Source: Verrucomicrobiota bacterium
GTDB taxonomy: Bacteria > Verrucomicrobiota > Verrucomicrobiia > Chthoniobacterales > SZAS-18
Assembly (NCBI GenBank): GCA_019241085.1
Contig: JAFAXH010000017.1
Span: 1 to 38,204 of the forward strand
DNA length: 38,204 nucleotides
Direction of reading: 5' to 3'
Part shown: in pieces, positions 33,132 to 38,204 of the stretch
How positions within the stretch are numbered: the first letter of the stretch is position 1
Layout: each line of letters begins with the position of its first letter
The notes under the pieces: model-generated
Database searches by the model: none
Seen by the model: the letters and a program-made list of their open reading frames with translations, nothing else
What the model was told of the DNA's origin: nothing
Program-made: the position numbers and the translations under genes

Positions 33132-34349
33132 GTGCTTTTTCGCAACGTCACGCTCGTCCTGCCCGACGCGCTCCGGCCCGCCGCGTGGCTACGCGTTGCC
33201 GACGATGGGAAGATCGTGGCGTTCGGCGAAGCCGGCAGCGTCCCGCCCGCGCCTTGGCCGGACGAAGAAATCATCGAAGGCCGCGCCGGCGATTTGCTCG
33301 CGCCCGGTTTCATTGATGCTCACGTCCACGGCGCGCTCGGTTGCGATGCGATGAGCGCGACTGGCGATGTCTTTAAAAAAATCTGCCGCTTCCACGCGGC
33401 GGTCGGCGGGACGACCGCGCTCGCGCTGACCAGCGTGGCGGCGGCGGACGGCGATTTGTTTCGCCTGCTCGACGCGGCGCGGGATTTTCGGGCAACGCAA
33501 ACGCCAGGCGAAGGCGCGCGCCTGCTCGGCGTTCACGTTGAAGGTCCGTTCTTCGCCGCGACCAAAGCCGGCGCGCATCGCCGCGAATTTTTGCGCGCGC
33601 CGAATCCGGCCACCGACTCGCGCTGGCTCGCGCGCCACGCCGATGTCATCACGCAACTGACCCTCGCGCCCGAGCTGCCCGGCGCGCTCGCGCTGCTCGA
33701 CGCGTTGCGCGCGCAAAACATCCTCGCCAGCGCCGGCCACAGCGAAGCGACCGACGCCGAGCTGTCCGCCGCGCACGCGCAGCACGGGCTGCGGCACGTC
33801 ACGCATTTGTTCAACGCCATGTCGAGCGCGCAACGCCGCGGCGCGTATCGCGTCGCCGGCCTCGCCGAATGGGCCTTGAGCGAACCCGGCGTGCGTTGCG
33901 AACTCATCGCCGACGGCCATCACGTTTCGCCCACGCTCCTGCGCCTCGCCCATCGCGCGAAAGGCGCCGATAACCTTTGCCTCGTCACCGACGCCACCGC
34001 CGGCGCGGGCTTGCCCGAAGGCGCGCGCTACTCGCTCGGCGCGCTCGCTTGCGAAGTGCGGGACGGCGTGGGTTTCACCAAAAATTTCGACGGCGCCGTG
34101 GCGCTCGCCGGCAGCACGGCGACGATGCTGCGTTGCGTGAAAAATATGATCTCGCTCGCCGGCGTCCCGCTCGTCGAAGCCGTGCGCATGGCGACGCTCA
34201 CGCCCGCCCGCGCGCTGGGCCTCGCGCACCGTTGCGGCCAGCTCGCGCCCGGCTTGGACGCCGACCTCGTGTGGCTGTCGGCGGAGTTGGAATTGCGCGC
34301 GACTTACGTGCGCGGCCGGCGCATCTTGGGAGAGGTTGCAGCGATTTGA
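33132..34349 (+). CDS. nagA: N-acetylglucosamine-6-phosphate deacetylase
   Basis: A 405-residue amidohydrolase that removes acetate from N-acetylglucosamine 6-phosphate in amino-sugar and peptidoglycan recycling. Conserved elements: APGFIDAHVHGALGCD (HxH metal site), VHVEGPFF with the metal-binding Glu, NILASAGHSEAT, RHVTHLFNAMS, the catalytic Asp in LVTDATAGAG, and a C-terminal NPARALGL-like TPARALGLAHRCGQLAPGLDADLVWL. Unlike the dihydroorotase-like protein at 3743-5140, its active site is intact. The start is a GTG at 33132 (MLFRNVTLV). No other nag gene is adjacent; the second kinase starts 31 bases downstream and may be co-transcribed. Confidence 0.93.
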   Translation: MLFRNVTLVLPDALRPAAWLRVADDGKIVAFGEAGSVPPAPWPDEEIIEGRAGDLLAPGFIDAHVHGALGCDAMSATGDVFKKICRFHAAVGGTTALALTSVAAADGDLFRLLDAARDFRATQTPGEGARLLGVHVEGPFFAATKAGAHRREFLRAPNPATDSRWLARHADVITQLTLAPELPGALALLDALRAQNILASAGHSEATDAELSAAHAQHGLRHVTHLFNAMSSAQRRGAYRVAGLAEWALSEPGVRCELIADGHHVSPTLLRLAHRAKGADNLCLVTDATAGAGLPEGARYSLGALACEVRDGVGFTKNFDGAVALAGSTATMLRCVKNMISLAGVPLVEAVRMATLTPARALGLAHRCGQLAPGLDADLVWLSAELELRATYVRGRRILGEVAAI

Positions 34350-34380
34350 ATAAGCGCGCGATTCGCTTACGAGTTTCCCG

Positions 34381-37257
34381 ATGGCCGGCACCGACGACAA
34401 CGTCAACGACGACGCGATCTTGCCGCCATCATCATCATCGCTGCCGCCCGGCGTCGCAACCGGCCTTTGCTTTGGCCGCTACGAAGTCCTGCGCACGGCC
34501 GCCGGCCTGCTCCTTGAACTCGGCCGCGGCGGCATGGGCGTGACTTACAAGGCGCGCGATCCCGAGCTGGGCCGCGTCGTGGTTTTAAAAGTCATCAACG
34601 CGCTCCTGCTCGGACACGACCCGCAAAACCGTGCCCGCTTCCGCCGCGAAGCGCGCTCGGCGGCGCGCATCCATCATCCGCACGTCGCCACGGTCTTCGA
34701 CATCGGCGAGGCGCGCGGGGAGGACTATTATGTGATGGAATTTGTCGAGGGCGAAAACCTCCTCCACCGGCTGCAGCGCGACGGTTCGCTCAACGCGCGC
34801 GCCACCTTGCGCGTCGCCCGGCAGGTCGCGCAGGCGCTCGCTGCCGCGTGGGAACAGCGCGTCGTCCACCGCGACATCAAGCCGGCGAATCTCATGGTCG
34901 TGCGGCGTCCGGCCGAGCGCGAGGCGCAGGAGGGAATGCTCATCAAGGTCGTCGATTTCGGCCTGGCCAAGGCATTGGTCACGCCGCGTTCCTCCAGTGC
35001 TGCCGCGGTGGACGACCACGACGAAGTGACGCTGACGACGACCACGCGGCCGGCGCACCTTTCCTACGAATACGCCAGCCCCGAGCAGATCGAAGGCCGG
35101 GAACTCGACATCCGCAGCGACCTTTACAGTCTCGGCGTCACGCTCTGGCATTGCCTCACCGGCAAATCGACCTTTGGCGCCTTGCCGCCCGCGCGTGCGA
35201 CGGTCGCGCACCTGGAAAAGCCGCCGCCGTTCGACGAACTCCGCGCCGTGGCGGCGCCGGGGGCGTTCGTCGATTTTCTGGACTGCTTGTTGCAAAAAGA
35301 GCCGGAGGATCGGTTCGCCACGCCCGAGGCGGCGCTCGAAGCGCTCGTCCTCGTCGAGCGCGAAGTGCAAAGCGAATCTTCCTTGCCGCCGCTGCTGGGA
35401 CGTTCGGTGGCGCGTCTGCCGGGCCGGGGTTCATCGTCGCTCTCGCCGTCGTCGCCGGTGTTGCTGCCGCGCCGCGAATCGTCGGCAGTTGTTCCGCAGC
35501 GGCGGTCAGCGGAATCCATCGCGCCTGCGGGCGGTGGCGACGCGCTCACGGCGGCGGAGTTGCTGCGTCAGCGCGGCAAGCTGTCGCTGGAGGAAACGTT
35601 GATTTTGCTCGAAGCGCTCGCGCCCGCCGTGGATGCCGTCCGGCGGGCGGACGACCCGAGCGTGCCCGATCTCGATCCGGCGCAAGTCGCCTTCCGGCCA
35701 ATTGTCGCGCCGCAGCTGCCAGCCACGGACGCGGAGACAGCGCCGGCGACAGTTTCCTTGGCCGGCCCGGTGAGCGACTGGCCGGAGTTCGTGGTGGAAC
35801 TGCGCTCGACGCTGGGTCTGACTTCGACCGCGCCGTTGCTGGCGGATGTCACCCAGCCGCCGCTCCGCCCGGCAGGCGACGCCGTCGTGCGGCTGGCCGC
35901 GTTGGTTTATGAATTGCTCGCCGGCCAGGCGCCGCCGGCACCGCCCGACGCGGCGTATCGGCCGCTGGCGCTCAACGAGCCGGTCAACGCCGTGTTGCCC
36001 CGCGCCTTGGCCGGGCGCGGGAGCGAACGCTTTGCCACCGCCGCCGATTTCGCCGACGCCTTGCGCACCGTCGCGCGAGCCGACGGCGGGCGGCGTCGCG
36101 CATTGCCGCTGGCGTCGGCGGCTGCCGTTTCTGAGGCTGACAATTCAATGGCTGCGTTGTCATCGTCGCAACCCTCGGCTCCCAGCGCACGGACGCCGCC
36201 GCGCCCCCAAAAAGTTGCCACTGACTCCGACGGTCCGGCCATCGGCGCGTTTGAAAGTCTGCGGTTGCGTCAACTGCGACATGCGCGCAATCGCCGCCGT
36301 CGCCGCTGGCTGGCGCTCGCCCTCGCCGCGCTGCTGGTGGGAGGAGGATTTGCCGCGTGGGAAAACCGGCATTCCTCCGCTTTCCCCCAATGGTGGCGCG
36401 ACCTGCTCGCGGGATCGCTGCTGCCGCGTTGGCGCTCGGCGTCGCCGGCACCGTCGTTGCCATCTTCCTCACCGCCGCGCTCCGCGCCGTCCGCGGCTCC
36501 GTCGTCCACTGCCGCCGAGCCGTCGGCGACGTTGGCAGCCAAAGACCTCGCCGACGCGCGCGCCGCCATGACGCGCGCGGATTATGAAGCAGCGTGGAAA
36601 TTTTATCAGGACGCACTGAAAAAAGACCCGGCTTCCCCCGAGGCCCGGCTCGGGCTGGATGGATTGCGCCGGCTCGCGGCGGATTGTGCTGCGAAGGGCT
36701 TGGCCGCGGAAGCGACGGACCCCTTCACCGCCGCGCAAAACTACCGCGTCGCCGCCAGCCTGGGCAACGCCGCCGGCTGCGCCGGTCTCGGCATGATGCA
36801 CGCGGAGGGGCGCGGCGGTTTGCCCAAGGACGAAAGCAAGGCCGTCGAGCTTTTCCGCAAAGCCGCCGAAGGAGGCAGCGTCCGCGGCCAGGTGAGCCTC
36901 GGCGTGATGTATGAACGCGGTCGCGGCGGTTTGCCGAAGGACGAGGTCAAAGCAGCCGAGATTTACCGGCAAGCTGCCAACAATGGCGACGCCTCCGGCC
37001 AGGTGAATTTGGGCGTGATGTATGCCCAAGGGCGAGGCGGATTGATGAAAGATGAAATCCGCGCCGTTGATCTCTACCGCAAAGCCGCCGCGCAAGGCAA
37101 TGCCTTGGGCCAGGCGTATCTCGGCGAGTTGTATGAACTGGGCCGTGGCGGCCTGCCGAAGAACGAAGCTAAAGCCGTGGAACTCTATCGCCAAGCCGCC
37201 GCGCAAGGCGATGAGTTCGCGAAGTCCGCGTTACAACGGCTGGGGAAGGGGAGATAA
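34381..37257 (+). CDS. Ser/Thr kinase with remnant pseudokinase C-lobe, TM segment and Sel1 repeats
   Basis: A 958-residue kinase. The active domain spans about 33-325: GRYEVLRTAAGLLLELGRGG glycine-loop region, VVLKVI lysine, VHRDIKPANLMV near 163, DFGLAKAL near 192, EYASPEQIEG and DIRSDLYSLGVTLWHCL. Residues about 389-570 (LLRQRGKLSLEETLILLEAL, RLAALVYELLAGQ, FATAADFADALR) align with the C-lobe of the pseudokinase in the protein at 10741-14673, but its N-lobe is replaced by a Ser/Pro-rich linker. A TM segment (RRWLALALAALLVGGGFAAW) lies at about 642-661. A TPR-like helix pair and five Sel1-like repeats of about 36 residues (GRGGLPKDE...KAVELYRQAAAQG) end the protein, probably in the periplasm, as a protein-interaction module. 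Confidence 0.92.
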   Translation: MAGTDDNVNDDAILPPSSSSLPPGVATGLCFGRYEVLRTAAGLLLELGRGGMGVTYKARDPELGRVVVLKVINALLLGHDPQNRARFRREARSAARIHHPHVATVFDIGEARGEDYYVMEFVEGENLLHRLQRDGSLNARATLRVARQVAQALAAAWEQRVVHRDIKPANLMVVRRPAEREAQEGMLIKVVDFGLAKALVTPRSSSAAAVDDHDEVTLTTTTRPAHLSYEYASPEQIEGRELDIRSDLYSLGVTLWHCLTGKSTFGALPPARATVAHLEKPPPFDELRAVAAPGAFVDFLDCLLQKEPEDRFATPEAALEALVLVEREVQSESSLPPLLGRSVARLPGRGSSSLSPSSPVLLPRRESSAVVPQRRSAESIAPAGGGDALTAAELLRQRGKLSLEETLILLEALAPAVDAVRRADDPSVPDLDPAQVAFRPIVAPQLPATDAETAPATVSLAGPVSDWPEFVVELRSTLGLTSTAPLLADVTQPPLRPAGDAVVRLAALVYELLAGQAPPAPPDAAYRPLALNEPVNAVLPRALAGRGSERFATAADFADALRTVARADGGRRRALPLASAAAVSEADNSMAALSSSQPSAPSARTPPRPQKVATDSDGPAIGAFESLRLRQLRHARNRRRRRWLALALAALLVGGGFAAWENRHSSAFPQWWRDLLAGSLLPRWRSASPAPSLPSSSPPRSAPSAAPSSTAAEPSATLAAKDLADARAAMTRADYEAAWKFYQDALKKDPASPEARLGLDGLRRLAADCAAKGLAAEATDPFTAAQNYRVAASLGNAAGCAGLGMMHAEGRGGLPKDESKAVELFRKAAEGGSVRGQVSLGVMYERGRGGLPKDEVKAAEIYRQAANNGDASGQVNLGVMYAQGRGGLMKDEIRAVDLYRKAAAQGNALGQAYLGELYELGRGGLPKNEAKAVELYRQAAAQGDEFAKSALQRLGKGR

Positions 37258-37273
37258 GCCAGCGGAAGCTTCA

Positions 37274-37428
37274 CCACCAAGGCGCCAAGACGCGAAGTAG
37301 TTGAGAGTTGAGAGCCAGCAAGCCGGAGCCGCCGCGCGAGGTGGACGTTTTCTGAAACTCTGGAAGCTCTCAACTCTCAACTAACGACTCTCAACTTTTC
37401 TTCCTTGGTGCCTTGGCGTCTTGGTGGT
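37274..37428. repeat. Nested inverted-repeat element between two kinase genes
   Basis: Outer arms 37274-37289 and 37413-37428 match at 15 of 16 (ACCACCAAGGCGCCAA). Inside them, 37299-37314 and 37367-37382 are perfect 16-bp complements made of the heptamer AGTTGAG, and a third heptamer copy lies at 37387-37395. The centre is GC-rich. It fills most of the 200-base gap. Confidence 0.8.
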
Positions 37429-37457
37429 AAGACCCCGTTGCCGTCCAACCCCGCGCG

Positions 37458-38204
37458 ATGCCTAGTCCCGAAGCCAACGACGATTACGACGACTTGGACT
37501 TCGCCGAAACCGTGCGCGACCACCCTGCCGTCCCGCCGCTGGCCGCCGCCGTTCTCCGCTTTGGCCGTTACGAGGTGTTGCGCAAGAAAGACGGCACGCT
37601 CTTCGAGCTGGGCCGCGGTGGCATGGGTGTCACTTACAAGGCGCTCGACCCCGGGTTGCGCCGCACGGTGGTCCTGAAAGTCATCCGCGCCGATCTCCTC
37701 GGCAACGATCCCCAAGCCCGCGCCCGCTTTCGCCGCGAGGCGCGCTCGGCTGCCGGCGTGCATCATCCGCACATCGCCACGGTCTTCGACATCGGCGAGG
37801 AGCGCGGCGAGGACTATTACGTAATGGAATTCATCGCGGGCGAAGACCTCCACACTCGCCTCAAGCGCGATGGTCCGCTGTCGGTTGCCGCTGTCGTGCA
37901 AATCGCTCGCCAAGTCGCCGAGGCGCTCGACGCCGCTTGGGAGCAAGGCATCGTCCACCGCGACATCAAGCCCGGCAACCTCATGCTCGCCCACCGTCCG
38001 CCAGAACGCGAGGCGCGCGAAGGCCCGCGTGTGAAGGTCGTCGATTTCGGCTTGGCCAAGGCGCTGAAAGTCGCCGGAGCATCCACGACGGACGCCGCCA
38101 GTTCCATCCTCGTGGCCAGCACGCTGCGTCCCATCTTTTCGCCCGCTTACGCCAGTCCGGAGCAGATCGAGGATGAAGCTGTGGACATCCGCAGTGACTT
38201 CTAC
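37458..38204 (+). CDS. Ser/Thr protein kinase (3' partial)
   Basis: The first 249 codons of a kinase, still open at the window edge. It is a close paralogue of the kinase just upstream: FGRYEVLRKKDGTLFELGRG with GGMGVTYKALD, VVLKVIRADLLGNDPQARAR, HHPHIATVFDIGEERGEDYY, VHRDIKPGNLML, VVDFGLAKAL and AYASPEQIEDEAVDIRSDFY. The N-terminal 30 residues are acidic and unique. All catalytic residues visible are intact, so it should be active; what follows the kinase domain is unknown, but a pseudokinase C-lobe module like that of its neighbours would be expected. The ATG at 37458 has no ribosome site and follows a repeat element by 29 bases. Confidence 0.93.
   Translation, partial: MPSPEANDDYDDLDFAETVRDHPAVPPLAAAVLRFGRYEVLRKKDGTLFELGRGGMGVTYKALDPGLRRTVVLKVIRADLLGNDPQARARFRREARSAAGVHHPHIATVFDIGEERGEDYYVMEFIAGEDLHTRLKRDGPLSVAAVVQIARQVAEALDAAWEQGIVHRDIKPGNLMLAHRPPEREAREGPRVKVVDFGLAKALKVAGASTTDAASSILVASTLRPIFSPAYASPEQIEDEAVDIRSDFY

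Noticed and set aside
37274-37428. CRISPR array
   Set aside because: The repeated units are 7 bases, inverted around a centre, and have no regular spacers or cas genes.

Overview
The window is a GC-rich, gene-dense piece of bacterial chromosome, most likely from a member of the Verrucomicrobiota. This placement is inferred from three things: very large Ser/Thr kinases whose glycine loop reads ELGRGxMGVTYKA, a DUF5069 gene, and dispersed palindromic repeats that often sit on stop codons. The order is not resolved. I see no rRNA, tRNA, CRISPR array, prophage or transposase. Most genes start without a recognisable Shine-Dalgarno sequence.

Layout. 1-3.0 kb: iron-sulfur assembly genes sufB (5' end outside the window) and sufD. 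3.0-5.1 kb, minus strand: a GYF_2/DUF4282-like membrane protein and a dihydroorotase-like protein that has lost nearly all metal ligands. 5.4-8.0 kb, plus: DUF5069 protein, an exported protein and an HI0933-type flavoprotein. 8.1-10.2 kb, minus: CCA-adding enzyme and a Cys-rich exported protein. 10.7-14.7 kb: a giant kinase-pseudokinase-PEGA receptor. 14.9-18.9 kb: phoB-phoR, then nadC-birA. 19.0-20.7 kb, minus: ribD followed by two tiny exported proteins. 20.8-24.2 kb, plus: a lone GspF/PilC-type protein, two Hsp20 chaperones and recA. 24.2-31 kb, minus: recJ, an orphan antitoxin-like gene, a small beta-propeller-like protein, recG, an HtrA protease and a DUF3309 micro-protein. 31.3-34.3 kb, plus: leuA and nagA. 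34.4 kb to the end: two more kinases, the last cut by the window edge.

Most genes are housekeeping functions: Fe-S clusters, NAD, biotin, riboflavin and leucine metabolism, DNA repair, tRNA maturation, proteostasis and phosphate-type sensing. The unusual content is of three kinds. First, there are several families of intergenic inverted-repeat elements. The most striking has arms built from a telomere-like hexamer (CYTAAT); it occurs four times, and three copies lie between co-oriented genes. Second, the kinases share an inactive kinase C-lobe module, complete in the first kinase and lacking its N-lobe in the second. Third, a leucine-rich short ORF followed by a weak hairpin and a T-run lies just before leuA and looks like a leader-peptide attenuator.
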